The notes beneath the pieces were generated by a model, which did no database searches, had not been told where the DNA came from, and worked only from the letters and a program-made list of their open reading frames with translations. DNA of 64,000 bases from Peribacillus simplex (lineage in GTDB: Bacteria; Bacillota; Bacilli; Bacillales; DSM-1321): NCBI RefSeq assembly GCF_001542915.1, contig NZ_LNNH01000046.1, positions 61,803-125,802 on the forward strand, read 5' to 3'. Of the stretch, positions 56,130 to 63,876 are shown in pieces. The position numbers and the translations under genes were made by a program. Every line of letters starts with the position of its first letter. The first letter of the stretch is position 1.

Positions 56130-56165
56130 GGTTTTTCGACAATATTCACAATGTTCGAAAAAACC
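56130..56165. promoter_or_regulatory. Inverted repeat upstream of putB, candidate PutR operator
   Basis: GGTTTTTCGACAAT and the inverted copy ATGTTCGAAAAAACC around a 7-bp centre, 46-81 bp upstream of putB. The position fits an activator site for PutR. Confidence 0.55.
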
Positions 56166-56390
56166 AATAATTCTGTCTCGTATTTGTCGGTTTTGGACAA
56201 AAGAAAGGGTTTTCATTTTATGAAGCTGTTTATTTTCATGTAAAGTGAAACGCTTGCGGGAGGTGATAGAAGTGGCAACTCGACCATATTCAGCCAATAC
56301 GGTATAATGAACCATATTTAATAAGAATGGGTATCTATAATTGGTGAAGAGGTAAAATAAGTCATACCGGATAGCGGGGGAGGATAAGGA

Positions 56391-56555
56391 ATGGCTGCTG
56401 TTTTTGAAGAACTTAGAGAAACGACCGGATTGATCATAGGGTTAATATTGGCTTTGATATTGATGGGTCTGATCGGCTACGCCCTCACGAATTTACGTGA
56501 AACCATCGTGACACCTATGGTCCAATTCATTAAGAGAATGTTCAGCCGGAAATAG
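56391..56555 (+). CDS. Small single-pass membrane protein
   Basis: 54 residues (MAAVFEELRETTGLIIGLIL, then ALILMGLIGY and a basic end FIKRMFSRK). One hydrophobic helix at about 13-33. The start is preceded by GGGGGAGGATAAGGA, and a terminator follows about 90 nt later, so it is likely expressed. I do not recognise the family. Divergent from the put operon. Confidence 0.65.
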   Translation: MAAVFEELRETTGLIIGLILALILMGLIGYALTNLRETIVTPMVQFIKRMFSRK

Positions 56556-56641
56556 CTGCGGCAGATACATAAGCACTTGTCCCTGACCGACAATGGAAAC
56601 CTGCTTGAAGATGTGCTGCGATGTTAATGGGATGAAAGAGC

Positions 56642-56675
56642 AAAAAAACCCTAGAATGGATTTCAGGGTTTTTTC
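56642..56675. terminator. Bidirectional terminator
   Basis: AAAAAAACCCT, loop, AGGGTTTTTT, between the small membrane protein gene and the XRE gene. Confidence 0.7.
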
Positions 56676-56726
56676 CGTTATGGAGTATAGCTGGATTGGC
56701 CTGCAGAGCCTGCGTTTTCTTCATCC

Positions 56727-56957
56727 TTAAATATCAAAATAATCATCCGACTTTGCATGGGGATCCAGACTCCGAATGGCCTTCATCATTTTCTTTAATA
56801 CTCCGGCTGAAGGCACGTACTTCGGATCGCTGCAAATTCTGCTTATCGTATTCCGTGATATGCCAGAAGCACTTACAAACTCCTCTTGTGAATATCCATG
56901 CTTATCGATTAATTTGCCTACCTTACTACGATGCTTTCCTTTCCCGAATCGGAACAT
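56727..56957 (-). CDS. XRE family helix-turn-helix protein
   Basis: 76 residues, essentially one lambda-repressor-like HTH: KVGKLIDKHGYSQEEFVSAS, GISRNTISRICSDPKYVPSA, LKKMMKAIRSLDP. The start follows TAGGAGGTTATCAAA. Such single-domain regulators often accompany mobile or toxin-antitoxin loci; no partner is recognisable here, though a gene remnant lies just upstream at 57028-57177. Confidence 0.8.
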   Translation of the reverse strand: MFRFGKGKHRSKVGKLIDKHGYSQEEFVSASGISRNTISRICSDPKYVPSAGVLKKMMKAIRSLDPHAKSDDYFDI

Positions 56958-57027
56958 TTTGATAACCTCCTAGATTTTATTTACTAGCAGTCTCGTCTAC
57001 CTTTCGCAAAAATATACGCATAGTTTC

Positions 57028-57177
57028 GCAAAGATTTGGTATACCGGTGACCTGGCCACGGAAGAGGCGGAAGAAATATACAACCATAAACGGCAGGGCA
57101 TCAGCGATGAACCGTTAACTGACTTGCTCCAAAGCTATGGGCGTATATATAAAAGATTACATTTATCTGATAATTGA
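57028..57177 (+). pseudogene. Gene remnant without a start codon
   Basis: A frame reading AKIWYTGDLATEEAEEIYNH, then KRQGISDEPLTDLLQSYGRI and YKRLHLSDN, open back to a stop near 56973 but with no ATG, GTG or TTG and no ribosome site. Composition is protein-like (acidic amphipathic helix, then basic end). I read it as the 3' end of a lost gene. Family not recognised. Confidence 0.4.
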
Positions 57178-57244
57178 ATTTATTAACATATCTATTATAA
57201 TGATAAATAAGACATATTATTTTTTTTGAAAGTAGGAGGGAAAC

Positions 57245-57640
57245 ATGGGAAGGTTAGTTCATTTCGAAATTCATGTGAATGATATGGATCGTGCAAAGAA
57301 GTTTTATGGAGAGGTATTCGGATGGTCCTTTCAGGATTGGAGTGACTATGCAGGAATGCCCTACTTTGGAGCCGTAACGGGCGATGAAAACGAGCCTGGG
57401 GTCAATGGAGCCCTGATGCAGCGTCAAACGGCTCCACCGGAAACGAATCAAGCGTTAAATGCATTTGCATGTACAATGGGTGTGGAAAATTATGATGCAA
57501 CGGAAGCGAAGATCATTGCGGGTGGCGGCCAAGTGTCGATGCCTAAATATGCCCTTCCTGGAATGGCATGGCAAGGATACTATACGGATACCGAAGGCAA
57601 TATATTCGGAATCCATCAACCCGATTTGAATGCAAAATAG
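57245..57640 (+). CDS. VOC family protein (glyoxalase/bleomycin-resistance type)
   Basis: 131 residues. VOC fold typical of YP_-annotated small bleomycin-resistance-like proteins: LVHFEIHVNDMDRAKKFYGE, VFGWSFQDWSDYAGMPYFGA, then ENYDATEAKIIAGGGQVSMP and WQGYYTDTEGNIFGIHQPD. His of VHFEIHV and the Glu/His near the end could bind metal, although many relatives have lost activity. The start follows AGTAGGAGGGAAAC. Single gene with a terminator. Confidence 0.85.
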   Translation: MGRLVHFEIHVNDMDRAKKFYGEVFGWSFQDWSDYAGMPYFGAVTGDENEPGVNGALMQRQTAPPETNQALNAFACTMGVENYDATEAKIIAGGGQVSMPKYALPGMAWQGYYTDTEGNIFGIHQPDLNAK

Positions 57641-57686
57641 ATCCGATAATGGGTGATAGGTGACAGGAAGCGGTTCGTAAAAGGTG

Positions 57687-57720
57687 AAGGAAGGCGGATG
57701 AACTGCCTTCCTTTATTTTT
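57687..57720 (+). terminator. Terminator
   Basis: AAGGAAGGC, loop, GCCTTCCTTTATTTTT. Confidence 0.75.
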
Positions 57721-57816
57721 GCAATATGAAAAAGGCGTTGCTGTCTCCATAAGCGGAGATGATGTAAAACGGATGGTTATCCGCAAAGTATTGAAGAACG
57801 TAGTAATCTATTCGAA

Positions 57817-59079
57817 TTGACGGAAGGTTGTGTGGCCGAAGTGAAGGTTGGAACTTATTTTTCGGAAAATAGTAAAGCGGCATTTAAGAATGATCCCCCT
57901 GGTGCCTGGATGCCGAATTTGCCGGATGGTTGCATTCGCTTGAGTTCAGGTTATCCGGATCCAGCCTTGATTCCTGCCGAGGAGATTAAAGCAGCGGTAG
58001 CCAGACTTCTCGATGAAGAGCACGATTTGCCGCTTCATTATCTCGGAAGCCCGAGAGTAACGAGATTAAAACAGCAAATCCAGAAAAGGCTGGCAGAGCG
58101 TGGAGTTTTCGTTTCGGAGGAACAGCTTTTGATTACTTCAGGTGCTTGTCAGGCAATCGATCTGATTGCCCGCATTCTCCTCGATGATCAAGCGGTCGTA
58201 GCTGTAGAATCTCCCACCTATATGGAGGCTTTGGAGATTTTTCAAAACTATACGAAGCAGATCATAAGTATCCCTATAGATGGGCAAGGAATCCGAACGG
58301 ACCGATTGAAGGAAATGTTGGTTGAAAGGAAACGTAACGGCCTGGCTCTCCCGCGGTTTCTATATACCATCCCAACCTATCAAAATCCGACCGGGACGAC
58401 GACGAGCACTGAGCGCCGGAAACATTTATTGGAACTATCCAGCGAGTTCGATTTCCTCATACTCGAGGATGATGCTTACGGGGAGTTATCCTTCGATAAA
58501 AATCCTCCGCCCATAAAATCCTTTGATGAATGCGGCCGCGTCCTCCACGTTGGTTCATTATCCAAGGTGGTGGCGCCTGGAATGAGGATTGGGTGGATAG
58601 CAGGAGATAGTGAGTTCATCAAGGCATCAGAGTGGTTTAAAAAAGATTTAGATCATCCATTTTCACAAAGTACAATGGCTGTTTACCTGGAAAATACGAA
58701 TTTCGAGAAACGGCTGCACCTTCTAAAGGATGTATATCGTGCCAAATGTGCCGTGTTACTCCGTGCGATGGAACAATTTCTTCCTGACCCCGTTTCCTGG
58801 TATGTGCCAGCTGGCGGTTATTTTGTATGGGTGAGGATTCCCGGCGTTGATACGTCTGAATTATTACCACAGGCTCTGGCTGAGGGGGTTTCATATGTTC
58901 CGGGTAAATACTTCTTCTTGAATCAAAGTGATGGAACCGAGTTTCTGCGGCTCTCCTTCAGTTATGCCAATGAGAAAGAAATAATCGATGGAATACAAAG
59001 ACTGGGAAGGGTTATCGCACCTTTTCTTAACGGACTGCCAGATCCAGAAGTAAATGATACGAATGCGCCTACTCCTTAA
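57817..59079 (+). CDS. PLP-dependent aminotransferase, MocR-like without HTH domain
   Basis: 420 residues from TTG 57817. Fold type I aminotransferase: GSPRVTRLKQQIQKRLAERG, LLITSGACQAIDLIARILLD, VAVESPTYMEALEIFQNYTK, PTYQNPTGTTTSTERRKHLL, LEDDAYGELSFD, with the Schiff-base Lys in VGSLSKVVAPGMRIGWIAG (about residue 250). The first residues (VKVGTYFSENSKAAF, PPGAWMPNLPDG) look like the linker that joins the GntR-type HTH to the aminotransferase domain in MocR regulators, but no HTH is encoded upstream: a TGA and a terminator intervene. So it is either a free enzyme or a truncated MocR. The start codon is uncertain (GTG 57832 or 57841 also possible). Confidence 0.75.
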   Translation: MTEGCVAEVKVGTYFSENSKAAFKNDPPGAWMPNLPDGCIRLSSGYPDPALIPAEEIKAAVARLLDEEHDLPLHYLGSPRVTRLKQQIQKRLAERGVFVSEEQLLITSGACQAIDLIARILLDDQAVVAVESPTYMEALEIFQNYTKQIISIPIDGQGIRTDRLKEMLVERKRNGLALPRFLYTIPTYQNPTGTTTSTERRKHLLELSSEFDFLILEDDAYGELSFDKNPPPIKSFDECGRVLHVGSLSKVVAPGMRIGWIAGDSEFIKASEWFKKDLDHPFSQSTMAVYLENTNFEKRLHLLKDVYRAKCAVLLRAMEQFLPDPVSWYVPAGGYFVWVRIPGVDTSELLPQALAEGVSYVPGKYFFLNQSDGTEFLRLSFSYANEKEIIDGIQRLGRVIAPFLNGLPDPEVNDTNAPTP

Positions 59080-59228
59080 ACAGGGTAGGTTTTTTGTTCA
59101 TGGAGGTAACATTCGAAGAAATACCGGGGAAAAGCTGCCTTCGTTTGAACACTTTGAAAGAAGAGATGACCAGCTTTCGGTTCCTGAAGCTTCAAAGTAT
59201 ATCATTATAACAAGGTGGTGTTGAAAAA

Positions 59229-59456
59229 ATGAAGGTAAACTAGGACATGTTGAAGATTAGATATACGTCCCGAGTTGTACAAGAGGTTCAAAGAAGGTTG
59301 AATATTTCGGAGAGGGAAGCAGAGGATCGCCTATACTAAATTAATGGATAGGACCCGGAATTCGTCATGCATGATCCAGCTAGAGTCTGGGTAGATAAAC
59401 TTTTTAAAGTTGAATTTGCTCAATCGATAAAAAGGGATTGCGATTATGGAAAATGA
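59229..59456 (+). pseudogene. Decayed gene with three in-frame stops
   Basis: Starting at ATG 59229 one frame reads MKVN-stop-DMLKIRYTSRVVQEVQRRLN, ISEREAEDRLY-stop-ING-stop, DPEFVMHDPARVWVDKLFKV, EFAQSIKRDCDYGK and ends at TGA 59454-59456. The same frame stays protein-like across the stops at 59241, 59337 and 59349, which indicates point-mutation decay of a 75-codon gene. The family is not recognised. Confidence 0.6.
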
Positions 59457-59577
59457 GAGAAAGAGGTAACGCCAATTGACTCCAGTCGTCTTTCTACTTG
59501 AATATTCTAAGAGTCACTGGCATCGCTTCACGTTCCCGCCGCGACTTTTTCCGGGTACTCAGTGGTATATAAATAGG

Positions 59578-59607
59578 AAAAAACCCTTGAAATATCAAGG
59601 GTTTTTT
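59578..59607. terminator. Terminator after tRNA-Ala
   Basis: AAAAAACCCTTGA, short loop, TCAAGGGTTTTTT; downstream of the tRNA on the minus strand. Confidence 0.8.
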
Positions 59608-59612
59608 AAGTA

Positions 59613-59685
59613 TGGAGCATAGCGGGATCGAACCGCTGACCTCTACGCTGCCAGCGTAGCGCTCTCCCAGCTGAGCTAATGCCCC
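59613..59685 (-). tRNA. tRNA-Ala (anticodon GGC)
   Basis: 73 nt on the minus strand: acceptor GGGGCAT pairing ATGCTCC with the G3:U70 wobble that marks alanine tRNAs, D-arm AGCTCAGCTGGGAGAGC, anticodon loop CTGGCAG inside the CTACG/CGTAG stem, and TTCGATC in the T-loop. CCA is not encoded. A single tRNA gene with its own terminator, outside any rRNA-linked cluster. Confidence 0.95.
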
Positions 59686-60078
59686 GGGTTAAGGTACAAT
59701 AATTATTTTAGCGGATTTTCAGGAAAAGTCAATATAAGAATGAAAGTTTTTTTTAAAAAATGTTTGAGGGCAGGTAAACGGTTCAAATGGAATACGTTGA
59801 AATGAATAGAGTCGATGCCAACGTTGGCGCGTTACTTATCCTTATATTGATAGAAACAAGGTAAGGAGGCTTTATTATGAAAAATATGGCGGCAGGTCGG
59901 TCTTGTTTACCAATTAACTTCTCGTTTAGGAAATGCACGTCTACGTGAGACCCTGCAGGCGCAAGCGCCAGGAAGGCTCACGTACCGCGCCTAAAGCTAA
60001 AACGTATGATATGTAACTTCTCAATTTAGAATATTCCTCTAGGTCTTGTATATATCTAAGGAAATGGCTGTAGAATGC
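59686..60078. other. Gene-free stretch with an orphan start and REP-like hairpin
   Basis: About 390 bp. At 59864-59880 there is a good ribosome site (AAGGAGGC) and an ATG at 59878 opening a 23-codon frame (MKNMAAGRSCLPINF...) that runs straight into the REP-like hairpin, so it looks like a truncated gene start. No other gene seen. Confidence 0.4.
59944..59982. repeat. REP-like GC-rich dispersed repeat
   Basis: CGTGAG ... CTCACG outer arms enclose GGCGC-AA-GCGCC. From memory this resembles the GTGAGACCC...GCGCAAGCGCC...GGCTCAC dispersed elements found in many copies in Bacillus genomes. Only one copy is in this window. Confidence 0.5.
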
Positions 60079-61077
60079 TTAGATTAACTCAGACAAAATA
60101 CGGTCGCAAAGAGACATTGTATGAACGTTGTCAGTTCCATTGGAAGTGGGTTTTCTTTTATTTTTGCAACAGTCTATAAAATGAATCATTTCTCCAACGA
60201 AGCCACGTAAATAAAGATCCCTGTAAGTTCCAGACATAGGGGATGCAGATGGAGTAAATACAGTGTCAGCCTCTTCAAGAGACTTCCATGGCAAATCACT
60301 GAATGTTTGTGATTTATGGATAGTAAGTGAATTCACTTCATCTGCAAAAGCAAATCCATTATCGAATGTAACAAGGATATTTTCACTTTCGCGAGACCAA
60401 GCGGTCATTCCAGTAAAGTAAAGGCTGCCGACAACACCATTTTCAAACTTTAGTGAGATGGTTTGAGAAATGAACTCATTATCACTATTCTTAAAACCTG
60501 ATACGTATATAGCTTCTCCGAATAGGTGGCGTACTAAATCAACGATATGTATGGCAGCAAACTTAATGAACTGGTCATCATCTTTGCAAAATGGGGTGCT
60601 GTCTGCTGCAAACCTTGCTTGAAACGAACGGGCATTTCCAAGACTGCCATTTTCGATGATCTCTTTTAACTTAGTATAACAAGGAGCAAAACGTTTCATA
60701 AACCCTACCATTACCGTCACGCCAGCTTCATCAGCAGCATCTGCAATTTCGGCAGCTTCGTCAGCACTCATTCCTAGAGGTTTATCCACAAATACATTCT
60801 TTCCAGCCTTGATACAATCCATCACAAGAGAAGGTTGATCTTCTGGCTGAGCGACTACAACAACCCCGTCGCACTCTTCGGATTGCAGCATTTTTTTATA
60901 GTCTTCATAGGGTGTCCCTTCGCTTCCGAAACGCTGAAGGGCAGCTTTAGAGCGCTCAATATTCCTTGTGGCGACAGCCTGTATGGCTGCACCTGCTTCG
61001 ATAGCGGAAGGATAAATATTAGTAGATGCATGAAATCCAGCACCAATAAAACAGAGATTCGCTTTTTTCACTTTCAT
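60079..61077 (-). CDS. Gfo/Idh/MocA family oxidoreductase
   Basis: 332 residues. N-terminal Rossmann fold (LCFIGAGFHASTNIYPSAIE; VVVVAQPEDQP) with the conserved EKP-type motif as VFVDKPLGMSADEAAEIADA, followed by the alpha/beta C-terminal domain (GVVGSLYFTGMTAWS). The catalytic-site residues include Lys of DKP and FAAIHIVDLVRHLFGEA, where His is the usual acid/base. Oxidises or reduces a sugar or inositol-type substrate with NAD(P). No sugar transport or catabolic gene is adjacent; it lies in a decayed accessory stretch. The ATG at 61077 follows AAGGAGCG. Confidence 0.85.
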   Translation of the reverse strand: MKVKKANLCFIGAGFHASTNIYPSAIEAGAAIQAVATRNIERSKAALQRFGSEGTPYEDYKKMLQSEECDGVVVVAQPEDQPSLVMDCIKAGKNVFVDKPLGMSADEAAEIADAADEAGVTVMVGFMKRFAPCYTKLKEIIENGSLGNARSFQARFAADSTPFCKDDDQFIKFAAIHIVDLVRHLFGEAIYVSGFKNSDNEFISQTISLKFENGVVGSLYFTGMTAWSRESENILVTFDNGFAFADEVNSLTIHKSQTFSDLPWKSLEEADTVFTPSASPMSGTYRDLYLRGFVGEMIHFIDCCKNKRKPTSNGTDNVHTMSLCDRILSELI

Positions 61078-61126
61078 CGCTCCTTACCTAAAGAGATTTT
61101 TGATTATAACTGCGATGCAATTGCAA

Positions 61127-61270
61127 TTGTATCATAATGTTAGCCCTTTCACGGCGGTTTATGAGGATTATGCAGGTGCAGGTCTTTTCGGATCCTGGTT
61201 AACTCAAGGAATACTGCAGGGGGCTTATCCACAATCAAAGAAAAGCAAAGCACCTGGCCATATTGCTTAA
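61127..61270 (+). pseudogene. Possible 3' remnant of a gene
   Basis: A frame reading YHNVSPFTAVYEDYAGAGLF, then GSWLTQGILQGAYPQSKKSK and APGHIA before TAA at 61268. It has the feel of the C-terminal end of a real protein (glycine-rich helix then basic tail), but starts only at a TTG without a ribosome site. Could be a small gene or a remnant; family unknown. Confidence 0.35.
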
Positions 61271-61414
61271 ACAAGAACGAAGGAAAAGGCCTATTTGAGC
61301 CGATAGTGGAAATCACAGCAAATCAGGGTGCGGAGTAAATAGGAAGAGTACGATAGCGGCTAATAAAAAAGGAGTGAATCTTCCATGATGGCTAACGGGG
61401 GGATCACCACAAAG

Positions 61415-61465
61415 TGAACTGCACCCCAATTTTTTTGAGAGACTAACAAATGTGGTGCAGTTTTT
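61415..61465. mobile_element. IS3-like terminal inverted repeat remnant, also a possible terminator
   Basis: AACTGCACC (61417-61425) and GGTGCAGTT (61454-61462) face each other across about 28 bp. TGAACTGCACCCC is similar to ends of IS150-group (IS3 family) elements in Bacilli. No transposase reading frame is present, and the distance suggests a collapsed copy. A T tract on the plus strand means it could also act as a terminator. Confidence 0.35.
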
Positions 61466-61548
61466 CTTGATTTTAAAGGCCGTTTCCCGAAATTGAAACA
61501 CCATTTTCATAGGTATAAAGCTGAACGGTGTTGTTACCTGGATATAAA

Positions 61549-61586
61549 AAAGGGGTCGAAATCTGTTGGTTTCGACTCCCTTTCTT
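61549..61586 (-). terminator. Terminator of the MgtC-like gene
   Basis: Minus strand AAAGGGAGTCGAAA, loop, TTTCGACCCCTTTTTT. Confidence 0.8.
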
Positions 61587-61598
61587 TATTACTATACA

Positions 61599-62306
61599 TT
61601 ACGCATTTTCGATCTCTACCCGCGCTATTTCCTTAAGGGTGGAGACGGTATAATATACATCCGAGGTCCTGACTTTATTGTCGACCAAAACCTTGAGCGT
61701 CAAAAGATGGTGTCCTTCTGCAACATCCTTGATTCTCAGGTTTTTTATGAATATCTTTTCGTCTTTGATTTTTTTCAGGACGACGGCAATGTCTTCTTTA
61801 TTTTGCACCACTAGCTGCAGGAAGATTTCCTTTTGCCGTAATTTCATCGGTCCGAGCCAAGTGACGATGGCGGGAACCAATTCAACGCTGATGATCAATA
61901 GGATGACACCGGCAATCGCTTCAAGAAAGAATCCGGCTCCAACGGCAATCCCGATACCGGCCGCTCCCCAAATGATGGCTGCAGTCGTTAACCCGGATAT
62001 GCTGTTATTGTCACGGCGAAGAATGACGCCTGCCCCGATGAAACCGACGCCGGATACAATCTGTGCGGCGAGCCGCAAAGGGTCCATCGTAATGTTTACG
62101 TGGTCACTCCCCGGAAACTTATAAGCGGATTCCATGGAAACGATCGTCAGTAAACAGCTGACGATGGAAATGACCAGGCTTGTTTTTAAGCCAACAGGCT
62201 TCCGTTTCATTTCTCGCTCAAGCCCGATAATGAGTCCAAGGAGAGCTGAAATCCCCAATTTGATAAGGATTTGCAGTTCTGATTGAGGATCGAATGTCCA
62301 TTCCAT
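61599..62306 (-). CDS. MgtC/SapB family membrane protein
   Basis: 235 residues. Four to five N-terminal membrane segments with the MgtC signature: ALLGLIIGLEREMKRKPVGL, KTSLVISIVSCLLTIVSMES, QIVSGVGFIGAGVILRRDNN, SISGLTTAAIIWGAAGIGIA. The C-terminal ~80 residues form a soluble ACT-like domain. MgtC proteins are linked to magnesium limitation and control of ATP synthase or membrane potential. I found no M-box riboswitch in the 150 bp upstream. Single gene, divergent from the EamA transporter. Confidence 0.88.
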   Translation of the reverse strand: MEWTFDPQSELQILIKLGISALLGLIIGLEREMKRKPVGLKTSLVISIVSCLLTIVSMESAYKFPGSDHVNITMDPLRLAAQIVSGVGFIGAGVILRRDNNSISGLTTAAIIWGAAGIGIAVGAGFFLEAIAGVILLIISVELVPAIVTWLGPMKLRQKEIFLQLVVQNKEDIAVVLKKIKDEKIFIKNLRIKDVAEGHHLLTLKVLVDNKVRTSDVYYTVSTLKEIARVEIENA

Positions 62307-62459
62307 GTAGTTTCACCACTTCCGAACTATTATCGAAGAATAAGATATTGTTCCACCTGTTTCCATATACCCTTTTTTCAAAAAAGCTTACTCCCATGAT
62401 TTTAACATAGTAGAATAGAGTTCATCGAGAGGTAATCCAAATTGAAAGGAGGAACGTGT

Positions 62460-63365
62460 ATGCAAATGCCAAAGATCAATCCTTATGCAGCGTTGGCGAT
62501 CGGGGTGGCATCTGTTTCGTTTTCTGCCATCCTGGTGAAATTAGCGACTGCTCCATCGGGTGTTATAGCATTTTACCGTTTATTATTTACCGTTCTGTTC
62601 ATGCTGCCTGTTTTCTTGATGAAATATCGCCATGAGCTGGCATTCATTGAGAAAAAGGACTGGTTGTATTCGGTTGCGTCAGGAGTGTTCCTGGCATTTC
62701 ATTTTATTTTATGGTTTGAATCACTCAATTACACGTCGGTCGCGAGCTCAACGGTGCTTGTCACCCTCCAGCCCTTATTCGCTTTTGTGGGGGCATACTT
62801 CTTTTTTAAAGAAAGATTTTCAATGAAGGCGATAATGAGCGGCATCATTGCGATAGCCGGCAGTCTCATCATCAGCTGGGGTGATTTGAGAATAAGCGGC
62901 ATGGCGCTTTGGGGTGACATTCTTTCGCTTATCGCCTGTGCGCTTGTAACGGGTTATTTACTATTTGGACAAAATGTTAGAAAACGCATATCTTCTATAA
63001 CATATACATTTGTCGTCTATGCTATCAGTGCGGTCACATTGTTCCTATATGTGATTTTCAAGGGGGAGCCGCTGGCGCCATATCCGGCTGCCGATTGGAT
63101 GTATTTCATTCTGCTTGCCATATTCCCTACATTATTGGGACATTCATTATTCAATTGGTCATTAAAATGGTTGAGCACTTCCACCATTTCGATGGGGATT
63201 TTACTTGAGCCGGTTGGAGCTACGATTCTGGCTTACTTCATATTGGATGAACCGATACTTTGGACGCAGGTTATCGGGGGTACCGTCATATTGGCCGGTT
63301 TGATGATATTCTTAAGGGATGAAAGGAAAAGCAAAGTGCTCAAAGAATCACCGGTCTCCGTATAA
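62460..63365 (+). CDS. EamA/DMT family transporter
   Basis: 301 residues, ten membrane segments in two EamA repeats (ALAIGVASVSFSAILVKLAT; LWGDILSLIACALVTGYLLF). Conserved block LNYTSVASSTVLVTLQPLFA at the end of the first repeat and LLEPVGATILAYFILDEPIL in the second are diagnostic. Probably exports a metabolite or amino acid. The ATG at 62460 follows AAAGGAGGAACGTGT. Ends at a terminator shared with the converging small gene. Confidence 0.88.
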   Translation: MQMPKINPYAALAIGVASVSFSAILVKLATAPSGVIAFYRLLFTVLFMLPVFLMKYRHELAFIEKKDWLYSVASGVFLAFHFILWFESLNYTSVASSTVLVTLQPLFAFVGAYFFFKERFSMKAIMSGIIAIAGSLIISWGDLRISGMALWGDILSLIACALVTGYLLFGQNVRKRISSITYTFVVYAISAVTLFLYVIFKGEPLAPYPAADWMYFILLAIFPTLLGHSLFNWSLKWLSTSTISMGILLEPVGATILAYFILDEPILWTQVIGGTVILAGLMIFLRDERKSKVLKESPVSV

Positions 63366-63398
63366 AAGCAGTAAGTCGAACCGACTTACTGCTTTATT
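63366..63398. terminator. Bidirectional terminator
   Basis: AAGCAGTAAGTCG, AACC, GACTTACTGCTTTATTT. Confidence 0.8.
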
Positions 63399-63583
63399 TA
63401 ATAAGGGTGGAACAAATAGGTGATCCTGGTAAAAATCAAAGCGAAAGTGAAACTGAATAAAAACGTCGTACCATTCACCTTGCCTTTTTCTCTGCTGAAC
63501 CGAATGGCTTCATAAAAGGCTGTACTGAATAAGTAAAGAGCCATACTGTAGGAAATGAGTAATCCGATTAATGTTAGATCCAT
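63398..63583 (-). CDS. Small membrane protein, unknown function
   Basis: 61 residues, two hydrophobic helices (LTLIGLLISYSMALYLFSTA; TTFLFSFTFALIFTRITYLF) joined by a basic loop (RFSREKGKVNG). The start follows GTGAGGTGAAGCA. No family recognised. Lies between the EamA gene and the rRNA operon promoters. Confidence 0.7.
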   Translation of the reverse strand: MDLTLIGLLISYSMALYLFSTAFYEAIRFSREKGKVNGTTFLFSFTFALIFTRITYLFHPY

Positions 63584-63745
63584 TGCTTCACCTCACGGGA
63601 AAAAGATATCTTTATATGTCTATTTGCGTTTGCTTGTAAATATGCTTCGATTCGTGTGGTATGAGGATTGAGGCTTGGCATTAAAAGGCAAAAAGAATGG
63701 CAGGAACAAGAAAAAAACATTTTTGAAAAAAGTTATAAAAACGTA

Positions 63746-63774
63746 TTGCAAACCTTTTTTGTACATGGTATATT
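63746..63774 (+). promoter_or_regulatory. rRNA operon promoter P1
   Basis: TTGCAA, 17 bp, TATATT with a TGG extension. Confidence 0.7.
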
Positions 63775-63840
63775 ATTTCTTGTCGCTAAGACAGCAACAC
63801 AAACGGCTAACAAGCTATTGAAAAAAAGTTCAAAAAGTTG

Positions 63841-63870
63841 TTGACGAAACGTGACACAATATGTTACATT
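63841..63870 (+). promoter_or_regulatory. rRNA operon promoter P2
   Basis: TTGACG, 18 bp, TACATT, about 95 bp after P1, the usual tandem layout of Bacillus rrn operons. Confidence 0.75.
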
Positions 63871-63876
63871 ATAGAG

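Noticed and set aside
56236..56252. cre-like sequence upstream of putB (GTGAAACGCTTGCGG)
   Set aside because: One base is missing in the left half relative to TGWAARCGYTWNCW, so the spacing is wrong.
57720..57816. N-terminal HTH of the MocR-like protein in a shifted frame
   Set aside because: The available space holds fewer than 60 codons including a terminator, and none of the three frames resembles a GntR winged helix.
59500..59575. Second dispersed repeat between the pseudogene and tRNA-Ala
   Set aside because: GC-rich and unlike its neighbours, but I could not find a second copy in the window or clear symmetry.
62307..62459. Magnesium (M-box) riboswitch before the MgtC-like gene
   Set aside because: Only about 150 bp separate the divergent genes and no aptamer-like blocks are seen.
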